Positions 21,113 through 32,361 of a stretch of DNA of 64,000 nt are shown here, one piece after another. The notes under the pieces are model-generated. The model searched no databases and was not told the DNA's origin. It saw only the letters and a list, made by a program, of their open reading frames with translations. The stretch lies in contig NZ_CP133083.1 in NCBI RefSeq assembly GCF_030908545.1, positions 2,427,691 to 2,491,690 of the forward strand, given 5' to 3'. Every line of letters starts with the position of its first letter. Within the stretch, counting starts at the first letter, position 1. The DNA is from Nitrosomonas sp. sh817 (GTDB lineage Bacteria; Pseudomonadota; Gammaproteobacteria; Burkholderiales; Nitrosomonadaceae). Both the position numbers and the translations under genes were made by a program.

Positions 21113-21529
21113 CTATACACCAATTTGTCTGACGATAAATGTTGTTTTTATAGGCAACTTTGCTGCTGCTAATGAAAAAGCTTCTCTCGCTAGCTCTTCA
21201 TTAACTCCATCCATCTCATATAACACTTTACCCGGTTGTATCTCAGCTACATAATATTCAGGATTGCCTTTTCCATTTCCCATTCTAACTTCAGCTGGCT
21301 TTTGCGATATGGGCTTATCTGGAAAAATTCTTATCCATATTCTACCACCTCTTTTAATATGCCTCGTCATTGCACGTCTGGCAGCCTCAATCTGCCTAGC
21401 TGTTAATCGTCCCCGCCCTAACGCTTTCAAGCCATATTCTCCGAAACTTACTTTCGCTCCTCTTGTTGCGATTCCGGTATTCCTTCCTTTTTGCTGCTTT
21501 CTATATTTTGTTCTTGATGGTTGAAGCAT
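21113..21529 (-). CDS. rplP: 50S ribosomal protein L16
   Basis: The ATG at 21529, with GGAGA upstream, gives the standard [17 protein letters not shown] start (138 residues); a TTG one codon earlier is in frame but unlikely. L16 organises the A-site region of the 50S subunit. Also seen: [19 protein letters not shown] and [19 protein letters not shown]. Confidence 0.96.
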   Translation of the reverse strand: MLQPSRTKYRKQQKGRNTGIATRGAKVSFGEYGLKALGRGRLTARQIEAARRAMTRHIKRGGRIWIRIFPDKPISQKPAEVRMGNGKGNPEYYVAEIQPGKVLYEMDGVNEELAREAFSLAAAKLPIKTTFIVRQIGV

Positions 21530-21570
21530 CAATTTCTCCGTTTAAAACAATGCTATTGATTTTATAAATT

Positions 21571-22344
21571 CTATTCTTCTGAAGAAGTTGCTTTATCAAC
21601 GATTGAAGAAGTTTTTAAATCAACATCTGATAACGTCATGATTGATCTCTTCGATATTTTTTTCTTTTCATTCTCCAAGCTCGTATTACCATGTAATGTA
21701 GTTGCTTGTTCAGAATTTCCAAGAATTTCTCCCTTAAAAATCCATACTTTTATGCCAATAATTCCATATGTCGTTTGTGCTTGAGCAGTTCCATAATCCA
21801 AATCGGCTCTTATCGTATGAAGTGGCACCCTCCCCTCGCGATACCATTCTCTTCTGGCGATTTCTATGCCGTTTAATCGTCCTGAACTCATTATTTTGAT
21901 TCCTTGAGCTCCGAGTCTCATGGCATTTTGCATAGCTCTTTTCATAGCACGTCGAAACATTATTCTTTTTTCTAATTGCTGCGCAATATTATCTGCTATG
22001 AGTTGAGCATCTATCTCTGGTTTTCTAATTTCCTCAATATTGACATGCACAGGAACCCCCACTCTTTTCTGAAGTTCACTTCGCAACACCTCAATATCTT
22101 CTCCTTTTTTCCCGATTACAACTCCTGGTCTGGAACTAAATATTGTAATCCTGGCGTTTTTTGAGGGCCGCTCAATCAAAATCCTTCCGACCGAAGCATT
22201 TTTTAACTTTTCATTTAGAAAATGCCGTACTTTAATATCTTCGTTGAGCATTTTTGCAAAATCATTACTATTTGCATACCATCGAGATTGCCAGTTTTTA
22301 TTTACTGAAAGCCGGAATCCTATTGGGTGTATTTTTTGCCCCAT
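21571..22344 (-). CDS. rpsC: 30S ribosomal protein S3 with long C-terminal tail
   Basis: S3 lies at the mRNA entry channel. It has the KH domain ([17 protein letters not shown]) and the S3 C-terminal domain ([20 protein letters not shown]). The protein is 257 residues, about 24 longer than in E. coli. The extra residues are a Ser/Lys/Glu-rich tail after [14 protein letters not shown] sequence (about 215-257), probably disordered. Otherwise normal, between rplV and rplP. Confidence 0.96.
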   Translation of the reverse strand: MGQKIHPIGFRLSVNKNWQSRWYANSNDFAKMLNEDIKVRHFLNEKLKNASVGRILIERPSKNARITIFSSRPGVVIGKKGEDIEVLRSELQKRVGVPVHVNIEEIRKPEIDAQLIADNIAQQLEKRIMFRRAMKRAMQNAMRLGAQGIKIMSSGRLNGIEIARREWYREGRVPLHTIRADLDYGTAQAQTTYGIIGIKVWIFKGEILGNSEQATTLHGNTSLENEKKKISKRSIMTLSDVDLKTSSIVDKATSSEE

Positions 22345-22363
22345 GTGCTATAAGCCTTATATT

Positions 22364-22705
22364 TTAATTTTCAATCCTATCGCCTACCGTGAGCGATATA
22401 TGACAAGTTGGTTTAAGAATTCTATTTCCCCGACCTTTCGCTCTTGCGCTGGTTCGCTTCATAAACATTCCTCTATCCACATAAATAGAAATAACTCTGA
22501 GCTCATCAATGTCTGCACCATCGTTATGTTCTGCATTTGCTATTGCAGATTCTAATAACGCCCGCACTATTGTTGCCCCCTTCTTAGGGCTAAATTGTAG
22601 GATATGCAAAGCTTTATCGACCGACAATCCTCTTATCTGATCAGCCACCAATCTTCCTTTTTGAGCCGATAGTCGCGCGCCTCTTAAAATCGCCTTTGTT
22701 TCCAT
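22364..22705 (-). CDS. rplV: 50S ribosomal protein L22
   Basis: This 113-residue protein lines the nascent-peptide tunnel. The second of two adjacent ATGs is chosen because its spacing to GGGAAG is better; the product starts [20 protein letters not shown]. The beta-hairpin region ([20 protein letters not shown]) that contacts the tunnel is intact. Confidence 0.95.
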   Translation of the reverse strand: METKAILRGARLSAQKGRLVADQIRGLSVDKALHILQFSPKKGATIVRALLESAIANAEHNDGADIDELRVISIYVDRGMFMKRTSARAKGRGNRILKPTCHISLTVGDRIEN

Positions 22706-22714
22706 CATACTTCC

Positions 22715-22996
22715 CTATCGTTTAGTTACAGCCTTCTTGTCTCCAGCATGTCCCTTAAATGTTCTTGTCAGTGAAAACTCACCAAATTTGTGACCAACCA
22801 TATTCTCGGTTACAAATACAGGGATATGCTGCTTTCCATTATGCACGGCAACCGTAAATCCAATGAAGTCAGGAATTATCGTAGATCTTCTTGACCATGT
22901 CTTGATGGGTTTTTTATCATTTCGTTCTCGTGCTTTCTCAATTTTCTTCATTAAATGATTATCAACGAATGGTCCTTTTTTTATTGAGCGTGCCAT
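22715..22996 (-). CDS. rpsS: 30S ribosomal protein S19
   Basis: This 93-residue head protein is recognised by [19 protein letters not shown], the [20 protein letters not shown] stretch and the [15 protein letters not shown] tail. It lies between rplB and rplV. Confidence 0.97.
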   Translation of the reverse strand: MARSIKKGPFVDNHLMKKIEKARERNDKKPIKTWSRRSTIIPDFIGFTVAVHNGKQHIPVFVTENMVGHKFGEFSLTRTFKGHAGDKKAVTKR

Positions 22997-23003
22997 TTAA
23001 TTA

Positions 23004-23837
23004 CTATCCTCTCTTCGTATAACGATGCCGTACAATCATTGATTCTGTTCGCTTATTTTTTCTTGTTCGATACCCTTTTGCAGGTACGCCCCAGGGACTA
23101 ACCGGATGTCTTCCTGCTGAAGTCCTACCTTCTCCTCCACCGTGAGGATGATCTATAGGATTCATTGCAACACCACGAACAGTCGGTCTTTGACCCCGCC
23201 ATCTCATAGCACCAGCTTTTCCGATTGATCTTAAATTGTGCTCCACATTTCCCACCTCGCCTATCGTAGCACGACAGTCTATATGAATCTTACGCATTTC
23301 CCCAGAACGTAACTTAATTTGCGCATAACTTCCTTCTCTTGCCTGTAATTGTGCAGAGGCTCCAGCTGATCTTGCCAGTTGAGCTCCTTTGCCAGGCAGC
23401 AATTCGACACAATGAATGATAGTACCCATTGGAATATGACGTAGTGCTAAAGCATCTCCAATTTTGATTTGAGCATTATTTCCGCTGCTTATCTTTGCGC
23501 CAACATGCAATCCTTTAGGTGCAATAATATATTTCCTTTCACCATCCTGGTAACACAGCAAAGCTATATTAGCCGTTCTATTGGGATCATATTCGATCCG
23601 CTCCACTATTGCTGGAATATTATCTTTGTCGCGTTTAAAATCAATGAGTCGATAATGTTGCTTATGCCCTCCCCCATGATGCCGAATTGTTATGTGTCCA
23701 TGATGATTGCGTCCAGCTTTTTTTGTTTGCTTTTCAAGCAAATTCTTATAAGGCTTCCCTTTATACAATTCTTTATTTACTAATTTAACTACAGATCTTT
23801 TACCCGGAGAGGTTGGTTTTAATTTTATTAATGCCAT
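23004..23837 (-). CDS. rplB: 50S ribosomal protein L2
   Basis: This 277-residue protein is essential for peptidyl transferase activity. The ATG at 23837 overlaps the rplW stop as TGATG, so coupling is likely; a GTG one codon upstream is rejected. The conserved C-terminal segment [18 protein letters not shown] carries the histidine long linked to peptide-bond formation. Confidence 0.97.
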   Translation of the reverse strand: MALIKLKPTSPGKRSVVKLVNKELYKGKPYKNLLEKQTKKAGRNHHGHITIRHHGGGHKQHYRLIDFKRDKDNIPAIVERIEYDPNRTANIALLCYQDGERKYIIAPKGLHVGAKISSGNNAQIKIGDALALRHIPMGTIIHCVELLPGKGAQLARSAGASAQLQAREGSYAQIKLRSGEMRKIHIDCRATIGEVGNVEHNLRSIGKAGAMRWRGQRPTVRGVAMNPIDHPHGGGEGRTSAGRHPVSPWGVPAKGYRTRKNKRTESMIVRHRYTKRG

Positions 23838-24172
23838 CACTTAGCCTCGGTACCAGAAAATTTGTTTAAATCTAATTCTTGCCCTTCCTTGACGCTTACT
23901 ATTGCTTTTTTCCAATTGCTACGACTGCCTAAAAAGCGTCCAAATCTTTTTTTCTTTCCTTTAACTGTAATGGTTGTTACATTTTTTACTGTTATTTTTT
24001 GATCTTTCCACAACAGTTCTATTGCATCTTTTATTTCTTTTTTAGAAGCATCAAGCGCCACACGAAATATGGTTTGATTATTTTTTTCCCCTAAAAATGT
24101 TGCTTTTTCTGATATATGCGGAGCAAAAATTATTTTCAACAATCTTTCTTGATTAACTTCAAGTTCTTTCAT
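23837..24172 (-). CDS. rplW: 50S ribosomal protein L23
   Basis: This 111-residue protein at the tunnel exit docks trigger factor and SRP. It shows [19 protein letters not shown] and [18 protein letters not shown]. It overlaps the rplD stop by four bases (ATGA) and is about ten residues longer than E. coli L23, mostly at the ends. Confidence 0.96.
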   Translation of the reverse strand: MKELEVNQERLLKIIFAPHISEKATFLGEKNNQTIFRVALDASKKEIKDAIELLWKDQKITVKNVTTITVKGKKKRFGRFLGSRSNWKKAIVSVKEGQELDLNKFSGTEAK

Positions 24173-24789
24173 GACAAAAGTTCCTCAAATTTCTTTAGTC
24201 CATCCGTTGTTATCAGAATTTTTTTAAATTTTAGCAAACTTACCGGATCTGCATTATGTACTTCTACAACCGAAACATGCGGAACATTGCGTGAGGATAA
24301 AAATAAATTTTCATCAATTTCATGCGTTATGACCATTGTTCCTTCCATGCTCATGCCGAGAAGAGTTATTTTTTTTAAAAATTCTTTAGTCTTAGGATAT
24401 TCAACACTAATTTGCTCCGTCACGACCAACCTTCCGTCCCTTATTAATTGCGACAAAATGACGCTCATGCCGACACGATACATCTTTTTATTTAATTTTT
24501 TCTTATAATTCTCTTCGGGTGAATTCGGGAATATTTTTCCGCCGCCCCGCCAAATGGGACTCGATGCCATTCCTGCTCTCGCACGTCCAGTGCCTTTCTG
24601 CCTCCAAGGTTTTCTAGTGGATTTAGCTATATCCGAGCGCCCCTTTTGTGCTCTAGACGCCGCTCGCGCATTCGATAAATATGCTGTAATCACTTGATGA
24701 ACCAGTGCTTCATTATATTCTCTATTAAACACCTGATCAGAGATAATCACTTTTTCCTGCTTTTCTTTTCCGATAAGCTCAAGTTCCAT
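24169..24789 (-). CDS. rplD: 50S ribosomal protein L4
   Basis: This 206-residue tunnel protein, in E. coli the autogenous regulator of the S10 operon, has the tunnel loop [20 protein letters not shown] followed by [15 protein letters not shown]. It lies between rplC (39-base gap) and rplW (overlap). Confidence 0.97.
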   Translation of the reverse strand: MELELIGKEKQEKVIISDQVFNREYNEALVHQVITAYLSNARAASRAQKGRSDIAKSTRKPWRQKGTGRARAGMASSPIWRGGGKIFPNSPEENYKKKLNKKMYRVGMSVILSQLIRDGRLVVTEQISVEYPKTKEFLKKITLLGMSMEGTMVITHEIDENLFLSSRNVPHVSVVEVHNADPVSLLKFKKILITTDGLKKFEELLS

Positions 24790-24828
24790 TGCTTATTCAC
24801 CCTATTGCTGTTAATTATGCTTTTTAAT

Positions 24829-25473
24829 TTATTTAGAACCTTTGATACTCGGATACACAAAAACATTACCTCCTTTGAAGCCTGGAACAGCGCCTTTTAT
24901 TAACAGTAATTTCCTTTCATTATCAATCCTCAATATTTCAAGATTTTGTGTTGTCCTTTTTACATTTCCCATATGACCTGACATTCTTTTGCCTGGAAAA
25001 ACACGCCCAGGATCTTGCGCCATTCCAATCGAACCTGGTTTTCTATGTGCCTTTGAGTTGCCGTGACTAGTTCTATTCGATGAAAAATGATGCAATTTGA
25101 TTGTCCCCGCATAGCCTTTTCCTATAGTTGTTCCAGAAATATCAACCAATTGGCCAACTTGAAAAATACTACTGTCAATTACCGTTCCAATTTTAAATTG
25201 TTCAATTTCTTCATCGGGTATTCTAAATTCTTTTAAAATCTCACCCGCTTCTACTGCAGCCTTTGAATAGTGCCCTGCAATTGACTTGGATAAACGATTG
25301 GATCGCTTGCTTCCAAAAGTTATTTGCACGGCGCTATAGCCATCGTTATCGTTTCTCTTTAATTGAGTAATTCTATTATTTGCGATATCTATAACAGTAA
25401 CCGGCAAGCTATCACCATTTTCTGTGAAAATTCTTGTCATTCCGATTTTTCGTCCAATCAAACCTAAGCTCAT
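24829..25473 (-). CDS. rplC: 50S ribosomal protein L3
   Basis: The start [20 protein letters not shown] is canonical and has GAGG at good distance; an ATG two codons upstream is too close to that site. The product is 214 residues. The extended loop near the peptidyl transferase centre ([20 protein letters not shown]) is intact. Confidence 0.96.
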   Translation of the reverse strand: MSLGLIGRKIGMTRIFTENGDSLPVTVIDIANNRITQLKRNDNDGYSAVQITFGSKRSNRLSKSIAGHYSKAAVEAGEILKEFRIPDEEIEQFKIGTVIDSSIFQVGQLVDISGTTIGKGYAGTIKLHHFSSNRTSHGNSKAHRKPGSIGMAQDPGRVFPGKRMSGHMGNVKRTTQNLEILRIDNERKLLLIKGAVPGFKGGNVFVYPSIKGSK

Positions 25474-25563
25474 TTTCATCCTCGATAAAGGAACTCTTTA
25501 CTTTTTATTTTTACAGAAGAGCAATCTTTCGTACATTTCAACCATAAACTTTCCATAGATTAC

Positions 25564-25872
25564 TTACAATTTTATTTCCACATCAACTCCCGCAGGCAAA
25601 TCCAGTTTCATCAAGGCATCGACTGTTTTATCAGTTGGATCAATAATATCCATCAAACGCAAATGAGTCCGAATTTCAAATTGATCACGCGATGTTTTGT
25701 TAACATGCGGCGATCGCAATACATCAAAGCGCTCTATTTTAGTTGGAAGAGGCACAGGTCCTTTGACAACCGCTCCGGTTCTTTTAGCTGTTTCTACAAT
25801 TTCAAGCGCTGATTTATCGATTAACCGATAATCGAAAGCTTTTAGCCGAATTCTAATTTTTTGACTTTGCAT
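25564..25872 (-). CDS. rpsJ: 30S ribosomal protein S10
   Basis: This 102-residue protein also acts as the NusE partner of NusB in antitermination. It starts [19 protein letters not shown] and has the conserved [18 protein letters not shown] loop. It starts the S10 part of the superoperon, 70 bases after tuf. Confidence 0.97.
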   Translation of the reverse strand: MQSQKIRIRLKAFDYRLIDKSALEIVETAKRTGAVVKGPVPLPTKIERFDVLRSPHVNKTSRDQFEIRTHLRLMDIIDPTDKTVDALMKLDLPAGVDVEIKL

Positions 25873-25942
25873 GATAATTTTCCTTAGTATCCAGATTCAA
25901 TACACGATCATACTGAATTCAGCATCTAACAAACTTTCTCTC

Positions 25943-27133
25943 TTACTCAATAATTTTGGCGACGACACCGGCGCCCACTGTTCTGCCGCCTTCACGTATC
26001 GCAAATCGCAGCCCATCTTCCATCGCAATTGGCGCTATCAAATTAACCGTCACTGAGACATTATCACCGGGCATCACCATCTCCGTACCCGCCGGCAATT
26101 CAATCGCTCCCGTCACATCCGTGGTTCTAAAATAAAACTGCGGACGATAGCCTGGAAAAAATGGGGTATGCCTCCCACCTTCCTCTTTACTCAGCACATA
26201 AATCTCAGCTGTGAATTTTGTATGCGGCGATATGCTGCCAGGCTTCGCCAATACTTGGCCACGCTCCACTTCTTCCCGCTTTGTTCCACGCAACAATATC
26301 CCGACATTATCCCCGGCTTGCCCCTGGTCCAATAGCTTGCGGAACATTTCCACACCCGTACATACCGTCTTTAGCGTCGGTTTCAACCCGACTATCTCTA
26401 TCTCTTCACCTACCTTGATGATCCCTCTCTCTACCCTTCCAGTCACAACAGTTCCACGGCCTGATATCGAGAAAACATCTTCCACCGGCATGATAAATGC
26501 ACCATCAATCGCGCGCTCCGGTTGCGGTATATAACTATCCAGCGCTTCCGCCAGTCTCAAGATGGATGGCTCGCCAATTTCACTCTGGTCTCCCTCCAAT
26601 GCTTTTAAGGCCGATCCTATTATTATGGGTGTATCATCCCCAGGAAATTCGTATTTGGATAACAGTTCTCGGATTTCCATTTCCACCAGTTCGATCAATT
26701 CCTTATCATCGACCATATCGGCTTTGTTCATGTATACAATGATATAAGGAACACCTACCTGACGGGCCAACAGAATGTGCTCGCGCGTTTGGGGCATCGG
26801 TCCATCCGCAGCAGAAACAACCAGAATCGCTCCGTCCATCTGCGCCGCACCCGTTATCATGTTCTTCACATAATCCGCATGCCCAGGACAGTCAACATGC
26901 GCATAATGGCGCTTGGCGGTTTCGTATTCCACGTGCGCAGTGTTGATAGTAATGCCTCGCGCCCGTTCCTCCGGTGCCGAATCAATTTGATCATAGCTCT
27001 TCGCTTCTCCACCAAATTTTTTCGTCAATATCGTCGTTATTGCCGCCGTCAGCGTCGTCTTACCATGATCCACATGCCCTATCGTCCCCACATTCACATG
27101 TGGCTTCGACCGCTCAAATTTACTCTTTGCCAT
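25943..27133 (-). CDS. tuf: Elongation factor Tu
   Basis: EF-Tu delivers aminoacyl-tRNA to the ribosome. The 396-residue protein has the G1 loop [11 protein letters not shown], the effector threonine in [23 protein letters not shown] (G3) and NKAD (G4), then domains 2 and 3. It follows fusA by 32 bases in the str part. Its base composition is clearly richer in G and C than the neighbouring S10 genes, which may reflect gene conversion with a second tuf copy elsewhere. Confidence 0.98.
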   Translation of the reverse strand: MAKSKFERSKPHVNVGTIGHVDHGKTTLTAAITTILTKKFGGEAKSYDQIDSAPEERARGITINTAHVEYETAKRHYAHVDCPGHADYVKNMITGAAQMDGAILVVSAADGPMPQTREHILLARQVGVPYIIVYMNKADMVDDKELIELVEMEIRELLSKYEFPGDDTPIIIGSALKALEGDQSEIGEPSILRLAEALDSYIPQPERAIDGAFIMPVEDVFSISGRGTVVTGRVERGIIKVGEEIEIVGLKPTLKTVCTGVEMFRKLLDQGQAGDNVGILLRGTKREEVERGQVLAKPGSISPHTKFTAEIYVLSKEEGGRHTPFFPGYRPQFYFRTTDVTGAIELPAGTEMVMPGDNVSVTVNLIAPIAMEDGLRFAIREGGRTVGAGVVAKIIE

Positions 27134-27165
27134 GATCTATCCTTATGCACACTTTACTTAATCAA

Positions 27166-29256
27166 TTACTTTTTATTTATTATTGCTTCAGCTACATTTT
27201 TTGGCGCCTCTGCATAATGCTTAAATTCCATGGTGTATGTCGCCCTTCCCTGAGTCGCCGACCTTAAAGCTGTTGAATATCCAAACATTTCCGCCAATGG
27301 AACTTCGGCCCTTATAACTTTGAGTCCAGGTATATCTTCCATGCCTTGAATCATCCCACGACGCGATGACAAATCCCCTACAACATTTCCCATAAAATCT
27401 TCCGGCGTCTCAACTTCTACTGACATCATTGGTTCCAGCAATACTGGATTGGCTTTACGCATTCCGTCTTTAAATGCAATTGACGCAGCCATCTTGAATG
27501 CATTTTCATTCGAATCCACATCATGATATGAACCATCAAACAAGATTACTTTAACATCGACAACCGGATAACCCGCCAACACTCCACTCGGCAATGTCTC
27601 ATTCAGCCCCTTTTCAACTGCGGGAATATATTCTCGCGGCACCGCTCCGCCTTTTATTTCGTCGACAAATTCAAATCCTTTTCCAGCTTCATTTGGTTCC
27701 ATTTTTAACCAAACGTGACCATATTGCCCTCTACCACCCGACTGCTTTACAAACTTCCCTTCAATCTCTACAGACTTTCTAATTGCTTCTCGATAAGCTA
27801 CTTGAGGCGCCCCGACATTTGCCTCAACGCCAAATTCTCGCTTCATCCGATCGACAATGATTTCCAAATGCAATTCACCCATTCCTGAAATAATCGTCTG
27901 ACCTGATTCTTCATCTGTTCTGACTCTAAACGAGGGATCTTCTTGCGCCAGTCTATTTAAGGCAATCCCCATTTTCTCTTGATCCATTTTTGTCTTTGGT
28001 TCAACGGCAACATGAATCACCGGTTCTGGGAAATCCATTCTTTCCAAGGTTATAATCTTTTGCGGATCACAAAGCGTGTCACCAGTCACAACCTCTTTTA
28101 GACCAACTGCTGCCGCTATATCCCCCGCACGCACTTCTTTGATTTCTTCTCGTTGATTTGCGTGCATCTGCAAAATCCTACCTATCCTTTCTTTCTTGCC
28201 TTTGACAGAATTATAAATCGTGTCACCTGAGGTCACGACACCTGAATACACCCTGAAAAAGATTAACTGCCCCACATAAGGATCAGTGGCTATCTTAAAC
28301 GCCAGCGCAGCAAAAGGCTCATCATCGCTCGCAGATCTTTTACCTGAACTCCCATCCTCATTTTCACCTTGAATTGCCAAAACATCTGTCGGCGCGGGCA
28401 TATAATCAATCACCGCATCCAACATCGCTTGCACCCCTTTATTTTTAAAGGCGGTGCCACACATCATCGGAACTATTTCATTGTTGATTGTTCTACTGCG
28501 CAAACCTTTTTTTATATCCGAAAGATCCAAATCTCCGTTTTCCAGATATTTGTTCATCAATTCTTCATCAGCTTCAGCGGCAGTTTCCAACATTTTTTCG
28601 CGCCAAGACTCGGCATCAGCTTTAAGATTCGACGGTATATCGCGCTCTTCAAATTTCATCCCGCGACTCTCATCATCCCAATAAATAGCCTTCATTTTGA
28701 CGAGATCAACCACCCCTTCGAATTTATCTTCCGCACCAATAGGTAGCTGAATCGGAACCGGTGTTGCTTTAAGGCGTGTTTTGATTTGATCATAAACACG
28801 CATGAAGTTTGCACCTGATCTGTCCATCTTATTTACGAATGCCAGTCTCGGCACTTGATATTTATTCGCTTGCCTCCAAACTGTTTCCGTTTGCGGCTGA
28901 ACCCCGCCAACCGCACAGAACACGGTGCAGGCGCCATCCAGAACTCGCAACGAACGTTCTACTTCGATCGTAAAATCAACGTGCCCCGGTGTATCAATAA
29001 TATTAATGCGATGTTCCGGGTAATTACTTGCCATACCCTTCCAGAAACATGTGGTAGCTGCAGAAGTAATTGTAATTCCCCTCTCTTGCTCCTGCTCCAT
29101 CCAATCCATAGTTGCCGCGCCATCATGAACCTCGCCAAGTTTATGCGATACTCCAGTATAAAAAAGTATGCGTTCTGTAGTCGTTGTTTTTCCGGCATCA
29201 ATATGTGCCATGATGCCGATGTTTCGATAACGTTCTATGGGTGTTTTTCTAGCCAC
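27166..29256 (-). CDS. fusA: Elongation factor G
   Basis: This 696-residue translocation GTPase has G1 [16 protein letters not shown]3 [15 protein letters not shown] and G4 NKMDRSG in domain I. Domains II-V follow, with the catalytic loop of domain IV in [11 protein letters not shown]. It lies between rpsG (41-base gap) and tuf. Confidence 0.98.
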   Translation of the reverse strand: MARKTPIERYRNIGIMAHIDAGKTTTTERILFYTGVSHKLGEVHDGAATMDWMEQEQERGITITSAATTCFWKGMASNYPEHRINIIDTPGHVDFTIEVERSLRVLDGACTVFCAVGGVQPQTETVWRQANKYQVPRLAFVNKMDRSGANFMRVYDQIKTRLKATPVPIQLPIGAEDKFEGVVDLVKMKAIYWDDESRGMKFEERDIPSNLKADAESWREKMLETAAEADEELMNKYLENGDLDLSDIKKGLRSRTINNEIVPMMCGTAFKNKGVQAMLDAVIDYMPAPTDVLAIQGENEDGSSGKRSASDDEPFAALAFKIATDPYVGQLIFFRVYSGVVTSGDTIYNSVKGKKERIGRILQMHANQREEIKEVRAGDIAAAVGLKEVVTGDTLCDPQKIITLERMDFPEPVIHVAVEPKTKMDQEKMGIALNRLAQEDPSFRVRTDEESGQTIISGMGELHLEIIVDRMKREFGVEANVGAPQVAYREAIRKSVEIEGKFVKQSGGRGQYGHVWLKMEPNEAGKGFEFVDEIKGGAVPREYIPAVEKGLNETLPSGVLAGYPVVDVKVILFDGSYHDVDSNENAFKMAASIAFKDGMRKANPVLLEPMMSVEVETPEDFMGNVVGDLSSRRGMIQGMEDIPGLKVIRAEVPLAEMFGYSTALRSATQGRATYTMEFKHYAEAPKNVAEAIINKK

Positions 29257-29297
29257 AATTAAGCCTTACTTTCTGTTCAATTTGTACCGGTTACTTA

Positions 29298-29768
29298 CTA
29301 AAATCTAAAATGCGAGAACGCCTTGTTCGATTCAGCCATGCGATGCACTTCTTCACGTTTCTTTACCGCGCCACCACGCCCCTCAGCAGCTTCCGCCAAT
29401 TCACCTGCCAGCCGCGCATCCATCGACTTCTCATTTCTTTTTCTGGCCGCATCTCTAAGCCATCTCATAGCCAATGCGTTTCTGCGCACCGAACGAACTT
29501 CAACCGGAACCTGATAATTAGCACCACCAACACGACGGCTCTTTACCTCAACGATTGGTCTCACATTGGTTAACGCTTGCGTGAATACTTCCAGTGGATC
29601 ACCACCTGTTTTTTTCTCGATCTGTTCTAGCGCTCCGTAGATAATTCTTTCAGCAACAGACTTTTTGCCACGAGTCATAAGCACATTGATAAACTTTGCA
29701 AGCTCAACATTGTGATATTTCGGATCAGGCAATATTTCTCTTTTGGGAACTTCTCTACGTCTAGGCAT
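29298..29768 (-). CDS. rpsG: 30S ribosomal protein S7
   Basis: This 156-residue 30S-head assembly protein is the usual translational repressor of the str operon. It starts [20 protein letters not shown] and shows [20 protein letters not shown] and [20 protein letters not shown]. It lies 66 bases after rpsL. Confidence 0.98.
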   Translation of the reverse strand: MPRRREVPKREILPDPKYHNVELAKFINVLMTRGKKSVAERIIYGALEQIEKKTGGDPLEVFTQALTNVRPIVEVKSRRVGGANYQVPVEVRSVRRNALAMRWLRDAARKRNEKSMDARLAGELAEAAEGRGGAVKKREEVHRMAESNKAFSHFRF

Positions 29769-29834
29769 TGTAAAACCTCATTTCATTAATTCACTTATTT
29801 TTATATCGATCAGCTGATAATAAGATAGCAACTC

Positions 29835-30212
29835 TTAAGCAGATTTAGGTTTCTTGGATCCGTATTTCGATCTGCCTTGCTTGCGATCTTTCACTCCAGC
29901 AGTATCCAAACTGCCACGCACCGTATGATAACGCACGCCCGGCAAATCCTTAACCCGCCCCCCTCGTATTAAAACTACCGAGTGCTCTTGGAGATTATGT
30001 CCTTCACCACCAATATAACTTGACACTTCAAAACCGTTAGTCAATCGCACCCTCGCAACTTTTCGCAAGGCTGAATTCGGTTTCTTCGGCGTCGTAGTAT
30101 AGACTCTAGTACACACTCCTCGCTTTTGCGGACAATTCTCTAGCGCAGGCACACTACTTTTAACTCGCTTGGCTGTGCGGGGTTTTCGAACTAACTGACT
30201 GATCGTTGGCAT
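29835..30212 (-). CDS. rpsL: 30S ribosomal protein S12
   Basis: This 125-residue decoding-centre protein has the loops [12 protein letters not shown] (Lys 43) and [17 protein letters not shown], both of wild-type streptomycin-sensitive sequence. It is the first gene of the superoperon. An AGGA Shine-Dalgarno core lies directly after a T-run that ends a hairpin in the leader. Confidence 0.98.
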   Translation of the reverse strand: MPTISQLVRKPRTAKRVKSSVPALENCPQKRGVCTRVYTTTPKKPNSALRKVARVRLTNGFEVSSYIGGEGHNLQEHSVVLIRGGRVKDLPGVRYHTVRGSLDTAGVKDRKQGRSKYGSKKPKSA

Positions 30213-30223
30213 TTCTATATCCT

Positions 30224-30252
30224 AAAAAAACTGCGACGACTTTTAGCCGTCG
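30224..30252 (-). terminator. Terminator-like hairpin in the rpsL leader
   Basis: Read on the minus strand, CGACGGC-TAAAA-GTCGTCG (plus 30234-30252) folds into a seven-pair stem with one G-U pair. It is followed after three bases by seven T (plus 30230-30224). It lies between the str promoter and rpsL, only 12 bases before the rpsL start, so it may act as an attenuator of the ribosomal superoperon. Confidence 0.55.
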
Positions 30253-30357
30253 GACTGCTTTTTGCTGGTATTGTTTATTCCAGTGAAGCTAATCGGAAAT
30301 TAGCAATTCGCCGCCATCCAATTACTCCATCTTCAGGCGCGATAAAAAAGAGACCGG

Positions 30358-30386
30358 ATTCTATTGGGTTTATAAATGCATGTCAA
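30358..30386 (-). promoter_or_regulatory. Sigma70 promoter of the str-S10-spc-alpha superoperon
   Basis: On the minus strand, TTGACA (plus 30381-30386), a 17-base spacer and TAGAAT (plus 30358-30363) form a near-perfect sigma70 promoter. Transcription should begin near 30351, giving a leader of about 140 bases before rpsL. It is the only gap of this size before rpsL; the rest of 30213-30506 shows nothing beyond this promoter and the leader hairpin. Confidence 0.8.
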
Positions 30387-30506
30387 GACAATCAGTAACA
30401 ATACCGATCCACTTCCATGCTTCGGCATATTATAATACTCAAACTATTACTGCCGCCTTGCAGTATAGATTTCATAAAACCTGAACGTAATTTTTTTAAA
30501 CATCGC

Positions 30507-30992
30507 TCAATCCCTAAAATTTTGGAATTGCAGCGGATAACCGTTTTCAGTTTTTTTAATCAATTGAATAGCTTCCTGAAGAACATCTTTTTTTGCACCT
30601 GATACACGCACTACATCTCCTTGTATACTGGCTTGCACCTTTAATTTACTATCTTTGATGTGCTTGATTATTTTTTTAGCCAGTTCTGTTTCCACTCCGG
30701 TTTTTACAGTGACTGTTTGCTTAACCTTATTACCGCTTATTTTTTCCATCACACCTTTATCCAAGCAACGAACGTCTACATTACGCTTTGTTAATTTCGT
30801 TCTTAGAATATCCAGAACCTGTTCCAATTTGAACTCGTCATCAGCAAAAATCGTTAGCTGGTAATCAGTTTGCTCAACTCTCGCATCGGAGCCCTTAAAA
30901 TCGAAGCGCGTACTCACTTCTTTATTGACCTGATCGACCGCATTCCTGACTTCCTGCTTATCCACTTCTGAAACGATATCAAATGATGGCAT
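30507..30992 (-). CDS. yajQ: YajQ family nucleotide-binding protein
   Basis: The start [20 protein letters not shown] gives the usual length of 161 residues; upstream in-frame starts add five unconserved residues. The UPF0234/YajQ family has two RNP-like alpha-beta domains (about 1-80 and 90-161), with TRFDFKG and [20 protein letters not shown] visible. Family members bind cyclic-di-GMP in some proteobacteria, and tRNA or GTP binding is reported for others. It stands between argG and the str promoter. Confidence 0.93.
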   Translation of the reverse strand: MPSFDIVSEVDKQEVRNAVDQVNKEVSTRFDFKGSDARVEQTDYQLTIFADDEFKLEQVLDILRTKLTKRNVDVRCLDKGVMEKISGNKVKQTVTVKTGVETELAKKIIKHIKDSKLKVQASIQGDVVRVSGAKKDVLQEAIQLIKKTENGYPLQFQNFRD

Positions 30993-31080
30993 TGTTGTTC
31001 CGCTCAAGATTATTTTTTCTCACGACATCTGAAGCCTACTGTTTTTTTACGCGATTCTCATGAATGAATTGCACTGAAAC

Positions 31081-32310
31081 TCATGCTTCACTGGATTTTT
31101 TCTTTGAAGCATTCGCCGCAATGCGCATCCTCAGCGCGTTAAGTTTTATAAATCCGGCCGCATCTCCTTGATTATATGCCCCAGCATCATCTTCGAAAGT
31201 CGCAATTGTTGGATCAAACAAGGAATCAGACGCCGAATCTCTGCCGACAACAATGACATTCCCCTTATACAATTTCAATCGAACCCATCCATTCACTTTC
31301 TCTTGAGTCACATCAATCATTGTTTGCAACACCTTCCGCTCCGGACTCCACCAGTAACCGTTATAAATCAAGGAAGCATAGCGAGGCATCAAATCATCTT
31401 TAAGATGGGCTACTTCACGGTCTAATGTAATTGATTCCATCGCGCGGTGCGCGCGCAATAAAATAGTTCCTCCGGGCGTTTCATAGCAACCTCTCGACTT
31501 CATGCCCACATAGCGGTTTTCTACCAAGTCCAACCTGCCAATTCCGTGCTTGCCGCCCAGTTGGTTGAGCTTCTCTAATACACCAGCTGGTGACATGGGT
31601 TTGCCATTTATCGCAGTTACGTCTCCAAGCTTGAATTCCAAGTCCAAATATTCTGGCTCATCCGGCGCTTTTTCCGGCGACACGCTCCAGCGCCACATCG
31701 ACTCTTCCGGTTCTACCGCAGGATCTTCGAGCATTCTGCCTTCATACGAAATATGCAATAAATTTGCATCCATGCTGTACGGCGATCCCGCTTTCTTTTT
31801 CATCTCTACCGGAATACCATGCCTCTCAGCATACTGCAGCAACTTCTCTCTGGAAGTTAAATCCCATTCGCGCCACGGCGCAATAACGTGAATATCCGGC
31901 TGCAGCGCATAATATCCCAATTCAAATCGAACTTGATCATTCCCCTTCCCGGTAGCGCCATGAGAGACAGCATCAGCATTAGTTTCTTTTGCTATTTCGA
32001 TCTGTCTTTTCGCGATCAACGGACGCGCAATACTGGTTCCCAGCAAATATTCACCTTCGTATATCGTATTGGCTCGAAACATCGGAAATACGAAATCCCG
32101 CACGAATTCTTCACGCAGATCGTCAATGTAAATTTCTTTAACACCTAGCTGCTTTGCCTTGGCTCTTGCAGGCTCAACCTCTTCGCCTTGACCGATATCC
32201 GCCGTGAAAGTAACAATTTCGCACTGATAAGTATCTTGCAACCATTTCAAAATAACCGATGTATCGAGCCCGCCAGAAAAAGCCAGAACCACTTTATTTA
32301 CTTTTTTCAT
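31081..32310 (-). CDS. argG: Argininosuccinate synthase
   Basis: This 409-residue enzyme joins citrulline and aspartate with ATP in arginine synthesis. The PP-loop [15 protein letters not shown] is at the N terminus, with the citrulline/aspartate site [13 protein letters not shown]. It is the last of argD-argF-argG (minus strand), 51 bases after argF. Confidence 0.97.
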   Translation of the reverse strand: MKKVNKVVLAFSGGLDTSVILKWLQDTYQCEIVTFTADIGQGEEVEPARAKAKQLGVKEIYIDDLREEFVRDFVFPMFRANTIYEGEYLLGTSIARPLIAKRQIEIAKETNADAVSHGATGKGNDQVRFELGYYALQPDIHVIAPWREWDLTSREKLLQYAERHGIPVEMKKKAGSPYSMDANLLHISYEGRMLEDPAVEPEESMWRWSVSPEKAPDEPEYLDLEFKLGDVTAINGKPMSPAGVLEKLNQLGGKHGIGRLDLVENRYVGMKSRGCYETPGGTILLRAHRAMESITLDREVAHLKDDLMPRYASLIYNGYWWSPERKVLQTMIDVTQEKVNGWVRLKLYKGNVIVVGRDSASDSLFDPTIATFEDDAGAYNQGDAAGFIKLNALRMRIAANASKKKSSEA

Positions 32311-32361
32311 TATTTTTATACTTTCGTCAGATAAATTTTAATAACCTAATAATATTATTTT

